Source: JBBKWG01 sp037968835
Lineage (GTDB): Bacteria > Pseudomonadota > Alphaproteobacteria > Rhodobacterales > Rhodobacteraceae
Assembly: GCA_037968835.1 (NCBI GenBank)
Contig: JBBKWG010000046.1
Coordinates: 1-31,528, forward strand
Length of the DNA: 31,528 bases
Reading direction: 5' to 3'
Shown here: positions 7,693 through 16,111 of the stretch, one piece after another
How positions within the stretch are numbered: the first letter of the stretch is position 1
Layout of the letters: each line of letters starts with the position of its first letter
Notes under the pieces: model-generated
The model's input: the letters and a program-made list of their open reading frames with translations, nothing else
What the model was told of the DNA's origin: nothing
Database searches by the model: none
Program-made: the position numbers and the translations under genes

Positions 7693-10485
7693 ATGAGTTT
7701 TGCCGCGCGACTGACCCGCACACCGATACCGTTCGACCGGGACCGGGGGCAGGATGCCGTCAACGCCATCGGCGCTCGGCCGGGGGAGTTGGCAGAACTG
7801 ATCGCGGGAACTGCCGGATCATCGCCGTATCTCGAGGGATTGATCCACCGCGAAACGGAATGGCTGATTGACGCGCTGGCGACGGGGCCCGAGGCCTCCG
7901 TTGATACCCTGCTGAAGGCGCTCGACTCGTCGCCCGATGACGCCCTCGCTGTCGACCTGCGCGTCGCCAAGGGGCGCATCGCACTTATCGTCGCACTTGC
8001 TGACCTCGGCGGTGTCTGGTCGCTGGAAGAGGTCACGGTAGCCCTGACACGGTTCGCCGATCTTGCCGTAAGTCGCGCCCTTGGTGCTGCTATCGCGATA
8101 GAAATTCGGCGCGAAAAGCTGCCGGGGCAAAGCGAGGATGACATCGCCACGGCAGGCGGACTTACTGTGCTGGCGATGGGTAAGATGGGCGCGGGCGAAC
8201 TGAATTACAGCTCCGACATCGACCTGATCTGCCTCTACGACGAAACGCGGTTCGACGCCGACGAATATGCAGAGGCACGGGCAGCCTTCGTGCGTGCAGT
8301 GCGCAAGATGACGCGCACGATCAGTGACCGGACCGCCGAGGGGTATGTGTTTCGCACCGACCTCAGACTGCGCCCGGATGCCTCGGTTACGCCGGTCGCG
8401 ATCTCGATGGAGGCGGCCGAGCGGTATTACGAAAGTTTCGGGCGCACCTGGGAACGCGCGGCTTATATCAAGGCGCGTCCATGCGCAGGTGATCTGGCGG
8501 CAGGCGCGCGATTTCTGGAAACACTGCGCCCATTCATCTGGCGCCGCCATCTGGACTTCGCCGCGATTCAGGACGCCCACGACATGCGCCTGCGCATCCG
8601 CGAGCACAAGGGACTGCACAGAGCCGTTTCGCATCTCGGCCACGATCTGAAGCTGGGGCAGGGCGGGATCCGAGAGATCGAGTTTTTCACCCAGACGCGT
8701 CAAATCATCGCCGGCGGGCGCGATGCCGATCTGCGCGCGTCTGGAACCGTCGAAGGGCTGGCGCGGCTGGCCGAAAAGGGATGGGTCGAGCCGGATGACG
8801 CCACCACACTCACCGACGACTACCGCGCGCATCGCGAAGCCGAACACCGGGTTCAGATGATCGCCGATCAGCAAACCCACGTGCTGCCCGCGACCAAAGC
8901 CGACTTCCAGCGGCTGGCATGTCTGGCGGGACGCGATGCAAGCGAATACGGCGCGGAAATCCGCGAGCGTCTGGCCCGCGTGGCACGGATGACCGAAGGC
9001 TTTTTCGCGCCAAGCCACTCCGGCGCGCAGGAAAAGCCGTCGCTCTCAGAACAGGCGCGGGACATCGTCGCGCGCTGGCCCGGCTATCCGGCGCTGCGCA
9101 GCCGTCGCGCCGTCGAAATCTTCGACCGAGTCCGACCCGAACTGCTGGCGCGGCTCGACCGCACTGCACGACCAGAAGAGGCGCTGGTTCATCTCGACGG
9201 TTTTCTCGCAGGACTGCCTGCCGGAGTGCAATTGTTCTCACTGTTCGAGGCCAATCCGCAGCTTCTCGATCTGGTTGTCGATGTCGTCGACACCGCGCCT
9301 CTGCTCGGTGCCTATCTGTCGCGCAATGCGGGCGTCTTCGATGCCGTGATTGGTGGCGATTTCTTTTCGCCCTGGCCCGGGACCGACGCACTCCGCGCGA
9401 TGTTGAGCGTCCAGCTTGACGCCGCCGACGATTATGAAGCCGAATTGAACCGCGCCCGGATCTGGACCCGAGAGTGGCACTTTCGGATTGGCGTGCATCA
9501 CCTGCGCGGTCTCATCAACGCCGAGGAGGCCGGGACGCAATATGCCGACCTTGCAGATGCCGTTGTCGCGTCGCTCTGGCCCTCGGTCGTGGCTGATTTT
9601 GCAGCCAAACACGGTGATCCGCCGGGGCAGGGCGCAACAGTTCTGGGCATGGGGTCGCTTGGCGCCGGCCGCCTGAATGCATCCTCCGATCTCGATCTGA
9701 TCGTGATCTACGACGGCGACGAGGTCGAGGCTTCCGAAGGTCGACGTCCGCTCGCGACGCGCCCCTATTATGCGCGTCTGACGCAAGCTTTAGTCACCGC
9801 GCTTTCGGCCCCGACGGCCGAGGGGCGTCTTTACGAAGTCGACATGCGGCTCAGACCCTCGGGTCGTCAGGGGCCGGTCGCCACGTCGCGAGCTTCTTTC
9901 GAGACCTATCAGGTCGAGGAGGCGTGGACGTGGGAGCATCTGGCATTGACACGCGCCCGCCCGGTTGCCGGTGACCCGAAACTTGGCGCGGCAGTCGAGA
10001 ATTTCCGCCGCACGTTGCTGGCCCGACCGCGCGACGCCGAAAAGACGCTGGCGGATGTCGCGGATATGCGCGCGCGTCTTTCGGCCGCCAAACCCGGCAA
10101 AGGCGCACTTGACCCGAAGTCGGGGCCGGGGCGGTTACAGGATATCGAACTGCTGGCGGAAACAGGTGCATTGCTCGCTGGATCGCCGATCCGGAGCCTG
10201 CCCGCGCAGATCGCTCTGGCCTGCGATCATTTTGGGCTGCCAGTCGGCGATTGTGACAGCCTGCAACAGGCGAACGCGCTTTTCTGGCAGGTTCAGGCAG
10301 CCGAGCGGTTGATCTCGGAAGGCCCGCTCACGTTTCAATCCACCGGTGCCGGAGCGGGCGCGTTCCTGATGCGCGAAACCGGTGCGGGTTCCATCGAAGA
10401 ACTCGCGGGTCGGCTTGATGCCGCAGCCGCCACGGTGGCGGACCTGATCGACAAGCATATTGGCACGCCCATCCCGAAGGATTAA
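7693..10485 (+). CDS. glnE: Bifunctional glutamine synthetase adenylyltransferase/adenylyl-removing enzyme
   Basis: Cytosolic GlnE adds AMP to, and removes it from, a tyrosine of glutamine synthetase under control of PII and glutamine. It has 930 aa from the ATG at 7693; the frame is open further upstream, but only the divergent YbaK gene lies there. Two nucleotidyltransferase domains are plain: the N-terminal one with MGKMGAGELNYSSDIDLICL (D175 and D177 as metal ligands) and the C-terminal one with GMGSLGAGRLNASSDLDLIV (D666 and D668). Between them are the helical linker with LKLGQGGIREIEFFTQ and the REAEHRVQMIADQQTH segment of the family. The ribosome binding site is weak. A small gene follows 33 bases later. 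No neighbouring nitrogen genes are in the window. Confidence 0.96.
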   Translation: MSFAARLTRTPIPFDRDRGQDAVNAIGARPGELAELIAGTAGSSPYLEGLIHRETEWLIDALATGPEASVDTLLKALDSSPDDALAVDLRVAKGRIALIVALADLGGVWSLEEVTVALTRFADLAVSRALGAAIAIEIRREKLPGQSEDDIATAGGLTVLAMGKMGAGELNYSSDIDLICLYDETRFDADEYAEARAAFVRAVRKMTRTISDRTAEGYVFRTDLRLRPDASVTPVAISMEAAERYYESFGRTWERAAYIKARPCAGDLAAGARFLETLRPFIWRRHLDFAAIQDAHDMRLRIREHKGLHRAVSHLGHDLKLGQGGIREIEFFTQTRQIIAGGRDADLRASGTVEGLARLAEKGWVEPDDATTLTDDYRAHREAEHRVQMIADQQTHVLPATKADFQRLACLAGRDASEYGAEIRERLARVARMTEGFFAPSHSGAQEKPSLSEQARDIVARWPGYPALRSRRAVEIFDRVRPELLARLDRTARPEEALVHLDGFLAGLPAGVQLFSLFEANPQLLDLVVDVVDTAPLLGAYLSRNAGVFDAVIGGDFFSPWPGTDALRAMLSVQLDAADDYEAELNRARIWTREWHFRIGVHHLRGLINAEEAGTQYADLADAVVASLWPSVVADFAAKHGDPPGQGATVLGMGSLGAGRLNASSDLDLIVIYDGDEVEASEGRRPLATRPYYARLTQALVTALSAPTAEGRLYEVDMRLRPSGRQGPVATSRASFETYQVEEAWTWEHLALTRARPVAGDPKLGAAVENFRRTLLARPRDAEKTLADVADMRARLSAAKPGKGALDPKSGPGRLQDIELLAETGALLAGSPIRSLPAQIALACDHFGLPVGDCDSLQQANALFWQVQAAERLISEGPLTFQSTGAGAGAFLMRETGAGSIEELAGRLDAAAATVADLIDKHIGTPIPKD

Positions 10486-10518
10486 GGATTCGGGAGTCCG
10501 CCGGGGAGAAACCGCAAA

Positions 10519-10800
10519 ATGCCCAGACATGACAGCGAGATAGACCCGAAGGGGTTGATCCACGAAAGTTACCGGATCGACGGCATCGGCGAACCCGAAT
10601 GTCGTTCGATTTTTCTGGACTGGGCGATTGGTGTGCCGATCGGAAAAGACAGCACAGAACAGGTGCGTGAACTCTTGAAAACCTACGCGCCTGAATTTCC
10701 CGATCATCCTATGACGGATGTGTTGCGCGCCGCCCTCGACGGTCCCAGCCGCACCGGTCGACGCGGTGGTGCCGCGGGCCGGGCGCGCGCCACTGACTGA
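10519..10800 (+). CDS. Conserved-looking small hypothetical protein
   Basis: A 93-aa soluble protein, no family recognised. GGGGAGAA precedes the ATG at 10519 with good spacing, and codon use resembles the neighbours, so it is a real gene. The first 65 residues look folded (IHESYRIDGIGEPECRSIFL, then DWAIGVPIGKDSTEQVRELL and YAPEFPDHPMTDVL), while the last 20 are Arg/Gly/Ala-rich and probably disordered (TGRRGGAAGRARATD). There is one cysteine. It starts 33 bases after glnE and is probably co-transcribed with it. Its stop is six bases from the convergent eda stop. I recall similar short proteins in Rhodobacteraceae but no function. Confidence 0.83.
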   Translation: MPRHDSEIDPKGLIHESYRIDGIGEPECRSIFLDWAIGVPIGKDSTEQVRELLKTYAPEFPDHPMTDVLRAALDGPSRTGRRGGAAGRARATD

Positions 10801-10806
10801 CGAGAT

Positions 10807-11454
10807 CTAGGAATCGTTGCCGAGCGCCGCCGCTTGGCGCGCAAGCGCCTCGATCCCCGCCCAGTCCCCCGCTGCGACCTTGTCCTTGGGCGCAACCCAC
10901 GAGCCACCGACACAAAGCGTGTTGGAGAGCGCAAGATAGTCGCGCGCATTAGCAAGGCTGACACCACCGGTCGGACAGAACCGCACCTGCGGGATTGGTC
11001 CCCCGATGGCTTTCAGCGCCGCAACGCCGCCGGACACTTCGGCGGGAAAGAATTTTTGCACGGTATACCCCCGCTCCAGAAGCCGCATCGCCTCGCTGGC
11101 GGTCGCGGCACCCGGCAATAGTGGCAGGTCGGCGTCTTCGGCTGCGTCCAGAAGACGGTCGGTCGCTCCGGGCGAGACACCGAACAGAGCCCCCGCTTCC
11201 TTGGCGGCGGCCACGTCGGCGGGCGTCAGCAGAGTGCCGGCACCGACGACGCCCCCCGGAACCTTCGCCATCTCGCGGATCGCCTCCAGCGCAGCGGGCG
11301 TCCGCAACGTGATCTCCAGCGCCGGCAGGCCACCGGCGACGAGCGCCTCGGCCAGATCGTGGGCGGTTTCCGCATCGTCAATGACCAGGACCGGGATGAC
11401 CGGCGCCAGTTGGCACAAATCGGCAGTTTGCTGGCTGGCTTCTTCGGGGGTCAT
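10807..11454 (-). CDS. eda: 2-dehydro-3-deoxyphosphogluconate (KDPG) aldolase
   Basis: Class I aldolase of the Entner-Doudoroff pathway: it splits KDPG into pyruvate and glyceraldehyde 3-phosphate, and many members also cleave 4-hydroxy-2-oxoglutarate. It has 215 aa, the normal length, and the ATG at 11454 is preceded by GAGGAA. Active-site elements are all present: LEITLRT with E47 and R51, GAGTLL with T74, VSPGA, and the Schiff-base lysine K134 in VQKFFPAE. The phosphate-binding FCPTGGV segment also follows. It lies 72 bases behind edd on the same strand, and the gap holds a palindromic repeat. Reactions up to pyruvate plus triose phosphate are thus encoded together. Confidence 0.96.
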   Translation of the reverse strand: MTPEEASQQTADLCQLAPVIPVLVIDDAETAHDLAEALVAGGLPALEITLRTPAALEAIREMAKVPGGVVGAGTLLTPADVAAAKEAGALFGVSPGATDRLLDAAEDADLPLLPGAATASEAMRLLERGYTVQKFFPAEVSGGVAALKAIGGPIPQVRFCPTGGVSLANARDYLALSNTLCVGGSWVAPKDKVAAGDWAGIEALARQAAALGNDS

Positions 11455-11493
11455 GGTTGCTTCCTCTTCGATGTCGCCGTCCGGATTGTTCTC

Positions 11494-11513
11494 GCCTCCG
11501 GCGGAGGTATTTT
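11494..11513. repeat. Short GC palindrome plus TATTTT, a possible dispersed extragenic element
   Basis: GCCTCCGGCGGAGGTATTTT in the 72-bp edd-eda gap. The core CCTCC-GGC-GGAGG (11495-11507) is a perfect hairpin. From memory, very similar units (CTCCGGCGG followed by a TATTT stretch) occur repeatedly between genes in Rhodobacterales genomes. Only one copy is in this window, so its repeat status rests on recall. On the transcribed (minus) strand the hairpin is preceded, not followed, by the A/T run, so it is not a normal terminator of edd. Confidence 0.5.
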
Positions 11514-11526
11514 CAACAGGGTGAAA

Positions 11527-13332
11527 TCAGACGACGGTCGCGGCTCCGTCCGAGGCCAGACCGCAATGGCTGCGGAAGGCGGCAAACAGTTCGCGTCCCA
11601 GTCCGACTTCGTTGGCCGACAGATCGACGACGACGGGCGTTCTTTCGACAAAGCCGTCTTCGAGGACTTCGATGGTTCCCGATGCCGCATCAACGCGGAT
11701 CAGATCGCCGTCGCGCACCTTCGCGATCGGCCCGCCATCGGCAGCCTCGGGCGACAGATGGATCGCGGCCGGCACTTTTCCCGACGCGCCCGACATCCGA
11801 CCGTCCGTCACCAGCGCGACGCGCAATCCACGATCCAGCAAGACAGCCAGGGTCGGTGTCAGCGAGTGCAATTCGGGCATCCCGTTGGCTTTCGGCCCCT
11901 GAAATCGGACCACGACAACCGTGTCTTCGGTGAATTCTCCGGCACGGAAAGCGACTTTCACGTCGTTCTGATCGTGAAAGACGCGCGCGCGGGCCTCGAT
12001 CACATGGTTCTCGGGCTTCACCGCCGACACTTTCATGACAGAGCGGCCAAGATTGCCTTTGAGTTCGCGCAACCCCCCCGACTTCTGGAACGGGTCGGCG
12101 GCGGGGCGAAGGATCTTGTCGTTCAGGCTTTCGACGGGCCGGTCTTCCCAAATGATCGCGCCGTCTTTCAACTTCGGCTCGCTGGCATAATGCTTCAGCC
12201 CGTCACCCGCCACTGTCTTAGTGTCGGGATGGAGGAGCCCGGCATCCAGCAAATCGCCGATCATGTAGGCCAGCCCACCGGCGGCGTGGAAATGGTTCAC
12301 GTCGGCCAGCCCGTTCGGATAGACCCGCGCCATCAGGGGAACCGCGTCCGAGAGATCGTTGAAATCCTCGATATCGAGGATCACGCCTGCGGCACGCGCC
12401 ATCGCGGGCAGGTGGATCACCAGGTTCGTTGAACCGCCGGTCGCCATCAGACCGACGATCCCGTTCACGAACGCCTTTTCGTCCAGAATGGTCGACACCG
12501 GACGATACTCGTTACCCTGCGCGGTGATCGCCACGGCGCGGCGTGCGGCTTCGTCCGTGAACGCATCGCGCAACGGCGTGCCGGGGTTGACGAAACTTGC
12601 GCCCGGCATGTGCAGGCCCATGAATTCCATCAGCATCTGGTTGGAATTGGCGGTGCCGTAAAAGGTGCAGGTGCCGGGTCCGTGGTAGGACGCCATCTCG
12701 GCCTCCATCAGCTTGTCGCGACCGACTTCCCCTGCGGCGAACTGCTGGCGGACCTTCGATTTCTCGTCGTTGGGCAGACCGCTCGTCATTGGTCCCGCCG
12801 GAACGAAAATGCCGGGGATATGGCCGAACGTCGCGGCGGCGATCACCAGACCCGGCACGATCTTGTCGCAAACCCCAAGGTAAAGCGCTGCGTCGAATGT
12901 GTTGTGGCTGAGCGAGACAGCCGCCGCCAAGGCAATGACATCGCGCGAAAAAAGCGACAGTTCCATTCCGGTCTGGCCCTGCGTGACCCCGTCGCACATC
13001 GCTGGTACGCCGCCGGCCACTTGAGCGGTTGCACCGACAGCTCGGGCCGCCGCCTTGATCCGGTCGGGGTAGTCCTTGAACGGCTGATGCGCCGAAAGCA
13101 TGTCGTTATATGCGGTTACTATTCCCAGATTTGGCGCGCGGTCTCCTACCAGCGTGTCCTTGTCACCCTCCATCGCGGCATAGGCGTGGGCCTGATTGCC
13201 GCACGACAGGTGCGCGCGCTTCACACCGGCGTCGGCTGCACGCGTTGTCTTGTCGAGATACGCGGTGCGCGCAGGGCGGGAGCGTTCGATGATCCGTTCG
13301 GTAACGCGGTGGACGGTCTCGTTCAGAGCCAT
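11527..13332 (-). CDS. edd: Phosphogluconate dehydratase
   Basis: First specific enzyme of the Entner-Doudoroff pathway: it dehydrates 6-phosphogluconate to KDPG using a [4Fe-4S] cluster. It has 601 aa, the usual length, and starts at the ATG at 13332 with GGAA upstream. IlvD/Edd-family landmarks: the GIVTAYNDMLSAHQP segment (about 70-84), GGVPAMCDGVTQGQTGMELS (about 108-126, with C113), GVCDKIVPG with C155, GPGTCTFYGTANSNQ with C222, and the C-terminal VTDGRMSGASGK. C155 and C222 correspond to the cluster ligands of the family. eda follows 72 bases later. The promoter region holds a LacI/GntR-type operator, suggesting induction by a gluconate-related metabolite. No regulator gene is nearby. 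Confidence 0.97.
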   Translation of the reverse strand: MALNETVHRVTERIIERSRPARTAYLDKTTRAADAGVKRAHLSCGNQAHAYAAMEGDKDTLVGDRAPNLGIVTAYNDMLSAHQPFKDYPDRIKAAARAVGATAQVAGGVPAMCDGVTQGQTGMELSLFSRDVIALAAAVSLSHNTFDAALYLGVCDKIVPGLVIAAATFGHIPGIFVPAGPMTSGLPNDEKSKVRQQFAAGEVGRDKLMEAEMASYHGPGTCTFYGTANSNQMLMEFMGLHMPGASFVNPGTPLRDAFTDEAARRAVAITAQGNEYRPVSTILDEKAFVNGIVGLMATGGSTNLVIHLPAMARAAGVILDIEDFNDLSDAVPLMARVYPNGLADVNHFHAAGGLAYMIGDLLDAGLLHPDTKTVAGDGLKHYASEPKLKDGAIIWEDRPVESLNDKILRPAADPFQKSGGLRELKGNLGRSVMKVSAVKPENHVIEARARVFHDQNDVKVAFRAGEFTEDTVVVVRFQGPKANGMPELHSLTPTLAVLLDRGLRVALVTDGRMSGASGKVPAAIHLSPEAADGGPIAKVRDGDLIRVDAASGTIEVLEDGFVERTPVVVDLSANEVGLGRELFAAFRSHCGLASDGAATVV

Positions 13333-13359
13333 GACGGATGTTCCATTCTGTTCAGCCTG

Positions 13360-13388
13360 TTTCTAGCACGCCCTGTTACCGCTAACAA
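13360..13388 (-). promoter_or_regulatory. Predicted edd-eda promoter
   Basis: Minus-strand reading: TTGTTA (-35, plus positions 13383-13388), exactly 17 bases, TAGAAA (-10, 13360-13365). Each box matches four of six consensus bases. The edd ATG at 13332 lies about 28 bases beyond the -10 box, leaving room for a short leader with a GGAA ribosome site. Confidence 0.5.
13374..13387. promoter_or_regulatory. LacI/GntR-type operator overlapping the edd -35 box
   Basis: TGTTACCGCTAACA: arms TGTTA and TAACA are perfect, with the central CG typical of LacI-family operators. It is close to the recalled gluconate repressor (GntR, LacI family) site of enterobacteria, TGTTACCGGTAACA, which also controls edd-eda there. 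It overlaps the predicted -35 box, as expected for a repressor site. The cognate regulator is not in the window. Confidence 0.55.
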
Positions 13389-13521
13389 TCCGCCATGTCG
13401 TCGCGACTTCAGGGTCTGATGCCAGCGCATAGCGGGTTTGTCGAAACGGCGGTGTTAAGGGCATGGCGGCGGGCATATCTGTCTGCCAACGACAAAAACT
13501 AAACCAATAGAAAGACTTGTT

Positions 13522-13644
13522 ATGACCCGCCAATCCAAAGTCAACGCCATCAACGTATTCGATCTCGAACACCGTGCGCGCCGTGCCCGTGCCGAATGGA
13601 TCGCTTCGCTTTTTTCGAGCCGCAAGGCCCGCGCATCTCTCTGA
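13522..13644 (+). CDS. 40-aa Arg/Ala-rich small protein (RSP_7527-like)
   Basis: Encodes 40 residues beginning MTRQSKVNAINVFDLEHRAR and ending in a basic amphipathic stretch (ARAEWIASLFSSRKARASL). The predicted structure is an N-terminal strand or turn followed by one long basic helix. A family of similar tiny Rhodobacteraceae proteins with an INVFDLE-like start followed by R/A-rich helices is recalled as 'RSP_7527 family'; the match is from memory. The ribosome site is weak (AGAAAG). It lies 39 bases before the RlmI-like gene, on the same strand, and may be co-transcribed with it. Function unknown; its basic character would suit RNA or protein binding, but that is a guess. Confidence 0.68.
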   Translation: MTRQSKVNAINVFDLEHRARRARAEWIASLFSSRKARASL

Positions 13645-13683
13645 GCGCTTTCACCGGATTGCACAAAGGGATAGGAGGGCGCC

Positions 13684-14880
13684 ATGAGCGATCCCACCTA
13701 TCCCACCGTCCGGCTCCGTCCGAAAACCGACCCGCGCCGATTGAGGCGGGGATTCCCGTGGATATATGCCAACGAACTGGTGACGGACCGGCGTACCAAG
13801 TCGCTGGAACCCGGCAGCATCGCGCGGCTTGAAGATGCCGAGCGACGTCCGCTTGGGACGGTCGCCGTTACCCCCGATTCCAAGATCATCGCGCGTATGC
13901 TCGATCCCGATCCCGACGCGAGGATTGACGGCGATTGGATTGCCGGTCGATTGACGCGGGCGCTTGCGCTTCGGGAAATGCTTTACGACGCCCCGTTTTA
14001 TCGTCTCATCCACGCCGAAGCCGACTGTTTGCCCGGTGTTGTCATCGACAGGTTCGGCGACGTTGCTGCGATCCAGCCAAACGCGGCTTGGGCCGACAGA
14101 ATGATCAACCCGCTGGCAGATGCCCTGAATCGGGTCACGGGTATCGGCACGATCGTCAAGAACGCCTCGGGGCGTACGCGCGCGCTGGAGGGCCTTCACG
14201 ACGAAAGTGTTGTGATGATGGGCAAGATCGACGGCCCGGTGCCGGTTTCGATGAACGGTGCCACCTATATGGCGGATCTTCTGGGTGGGCAGAAAACCGG
14301 CCTGTTCTTCGACCAGAGACCCAATCACGCCTTTGTCGCCCGGCTTGCCCGGGGAACCGAGGTGCTGGACGTGTTTTCGCATGTCGGCGGTTTCGCCCTG
14401 GCCGCGCTGGCCGCCGGCGCGACCCACGCGCTTGCCATCGACGGATCACTGCCCGCACTCGATCTGGCGCGTGCCGGTGCCGAGGCGTCGGGAGTTTCAG
14501 CGAATTTCGAGACGCGCCAAGGCGACGCCTTCGACGCGCTGACGGCACTTGGCGACGAGGGCGCAAAATTCGGCACTGTCATTTGCGACCCACCTGCCTT
14601 TGCCCCGGCGAAACCCGCGCTCGAAGCTGGCCTGCGCGCCTATGAAAAGGTCGCCCGGCTGTCGGCTCATCTCGTCGGTCCGGGCGGCACGCTGACGCTT
14701 TGCTCGTGTTCGCACGCCGCCGACCTCTCGCAATTCCGCTTCGCATGCATTCGCGGGATCGGACGGGCAGGGCGAAGCGCGCAGATTTTGCGCACCGGAT
14801 TCGCCGGTCCCGACCACCCGCTGCACCCCGATCTGGCGGAAAGCGGATACCTCAAGGTCCTGACTTTCAGGCTCGACTGA
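13684..14880 (+). CDS. RlmI-like SAM-dependent RNA methyltransferase (PUA + Rossmann)
   Basis: Protein of 398 aa that probably methylates a cytosine (C5) in rRNA, like E. coli RlmI/YccW. I recall its Rhodobacter counterpart as the 'RSP_2647 family'. AGGAGG precedes the ATG at 13684. The N-terminal 70 or so residues form a PUA domain (RLRPKTDPRRLRRGFPWIYA). A central EEHB-type domain contains ADCLPGVVIDRFGD (about 113-126). The catalytic domain shows GGQKTGLFFDQRPN (201-214), the SAM loop VLDVFSHVGGF (about 227-237) and the catalytic DPPAFAP (302-308), then CSCSH near residue 340. The stop overlaps the PIN gene start by one base (TGATG), so translation of the two is coupled. Confidence 0.92.
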   Translation: MSDPTYPTVRLRPKTDPRRLRRGFPWIYANELVTDRRTKSLEPGSIARLEDAERRPLGTVAVTPDSKIIARMLDPDPDARIDGDWIAGRLTRALALREMLYDAPFYRLIHAEADCLPGVVIDRFGDVAAIQPNAAWADRMINPLADALNRVTGIGTIVKNASGRTRALEGLHDESVVMMGKIDGPVPVSMNGATYMADLLGGQKTGLFFDQRPNHAFVARLARGTEVLDVFSHVGGFALAALAAGATHALAIDGSLPALDLARAGAEASGVSANFETRQGDAFDALTALGDEGAKFGTVICDPPAFAPAKPALEAGLRAYEKVARLSAHLVGPGGTLTLCSCSHAADLSQFRFACIRGIGRAGRSAQILRTGFAGPDHPLHPDLAESGYLKVLTFRLD

Positions 14881-15425
14881 TGAAGGTCGTGATCGACGCC
14901 TGCGTGCTTTACCCAACGGTCCTGCGCGAAATCGTTCTCGGTGTCGCAAAGGCGGGTGCCTTCACCCCGCTCTGGTCGACTCGCTTGCTTGAAGAATGGC
15001 GGCGCGCCGCTGGCCGGACCGGACCCGCAGACAACGAAATCGCCGAGTCGGAAATCGCATTGGCAAAGGCTGCGTTTCCAGATGCGATGGTTGAAGTTTC
15101 GCCCGAAACCCAAAGCAGGCTTTCGCTTCCCGATCCAGATGACACGCATGTTCTGGCCGCCGCGATTGATGGCGGGGCAGACGAACTCATGACGCTGAAC
15201 CTCAGGGACTTCCCGACGCGAATCCTGTCGCAGCACGGTGTTGTGCGGCGCGATCCCGATGGGTTTCTTCTGGAACTGAGCCAGCAGTCGCCCGATCAGG
15301 TACGCGCGGTCGTATCGGAAGTTCTGGAACGCGCCGGAGCCCATGGCATCGACATTTCGAACCCACGTGCTTTGCTGAAAAAAGCCCGCCTGCCGAGGCT
15401 CGCCAAGGCGCTTTATCAGGCTTGA
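14880..15425 (+). CDS. PIN-domain ribonuclease-like protein (RSP_2648-like)
   Basis: A 181-aa PIN-domain protein, a fold of Mg-dependent single-strand ribonucleases. Acidic active-site residues are in place: D6 in VVIDACVLYP, E38/E39 in RLLEEW, D85-D88 in LPDPDDTHVLAAA, and D101/D110 near the end of the domain (DELMTLNLRDFP). A helical C-terminal extension of about 60 residues follows. The ATG shares its A with the preceding TGA stop. There is no antitoxin gene beside it; the partner is a 23S-type RNA methyltransferase, so a role in RNA processing or quality control is more likely than a toxin. I recall the family as 'RSP_2648 PIN domain-containing protein'. The final 10 bases overlap the convergent M48 gene. 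Confidence 0.92.
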   Translation: MKVVIDACVLYPTVLREIVLGVAKAGAFTPLWSTRLLEEWRRAAGRTGPADNEIAESEIALAKAAFPDAMVEVSPETQSRLSLPDPDDTHVLAAAIDGGADELMTLNLRDFPTRILSQHGVVRRDPDGFLLELSQQSPDQVRAVVSEVLERAGAHGIDISNPRALLKKARLPRLAKALYQA

Positions 15426-16111
15426 GGGGCCAGCGACCAGCGCGCTTCAAGCGCCTCGATCGCAGCCACGCGCTCGTCCGTCTTGGGGTGGCTCAAAAGC
15501 CAAGCGGGCGCAGCCCCGCCATTGGATTTGGTAAGGGCCTCCAGCTTGCCGAACAGCGATTTCTGACCGGTCGTCCCGATCCCGGATTTCACCAGTAGCG
15601 CCGAGGCATAGGCATCCGCCTCGTACTCGTCCGAGCGGCTGAGGCGGGCGGCAAGCAGGGACGTCAGGAAATGCGCGACCACGACACCGACCCCCGGCAG
15701 AAACCGCGACAGGACCAGCGCCAGAGCGGTGCGGATGGCGTTCTGACCAGAAAAGTCGATCATGCGCCGACGCGAGTGGCCAAGCGCGACATGGCCAAGC
15801 TCGTGCGCGATGACACTTGCCAGTTCTTCTGCCGTCACTTCGCCCTGTCGATACTTGTTGTAGAATCCGCGCGTCAGGAAAATCCGCCCGTCAGGCGCGG
15901 CAAGTCCGTTGACGGGTTCTATTTCGTAAAGATGAACCTTGATGCGCGACAGCTCCAGCGCCGCCGCCATCCGGTCGGTCAGCCGCTTCAGCACTGGATC
16001 GGCCAGTTCGGTCGATCGCGCGTCAAGCTCTCGTCCCGTGCGCCAAACCGAAAACCGGTACATGACGAGGGCGTAGAGGATGGCAAGAAGAATGGGCGTG
16101 AATTTCAACAT
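15416..16111 (-). CDS. M48-family zinc metalloprotease (membrane-anchored)
   Basis: Protein of 231 aa with one N-terminal membrane segment (FTPILLAILYALVMYRF, about 4-20) and a zinc protease domain. The site is SVIAHELGHVALGHS with H103-E104-H107, and the third ligand in the downstream SDEYEADAYA (E162, or E164). A second hydrophobic stretch (about 128-156) lies between the two motifs, as in HtpX/Oma1-type proteins. The HPKTDERVAAIEAL end is also typical of M48. Such enzymes clear damaged membrane proteins or trim exported ones. The start at 16111 has a modest GAGAG site. It is convergent with the PIN gene. No obvious substrate gene is linked. Confidence 0.93.
   Translation of the reverse strand: MLKFTPILLAILYALVMYRFSVWRTGRELDARSTELADPVLKRLTDRMAAALELSRIKVHLYEIEPVNGLAAPDGRIFLTRGFYNKYRQGEVTAEELASVIAHELGHVALGHSRRRMIDFSGQNAIRTALALVLSRFLPGVGVVVAHFLTSLLAARLSRSDEYEADAYASALLVKSGIGTTGQKSLFGKLEALTKSNGGAAPAWLLSHPKTDERVAAIEALEARWSLAPQA

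Noticed and set aside
14880..15425. PIN-domain gene as a toxin-antitoxin toxin
   Set aside because: There is no small antitoxin gene before it; it is coupled by TGATG to an RNA methyltransferase and has a long C-terminal extension, unlike VapC.
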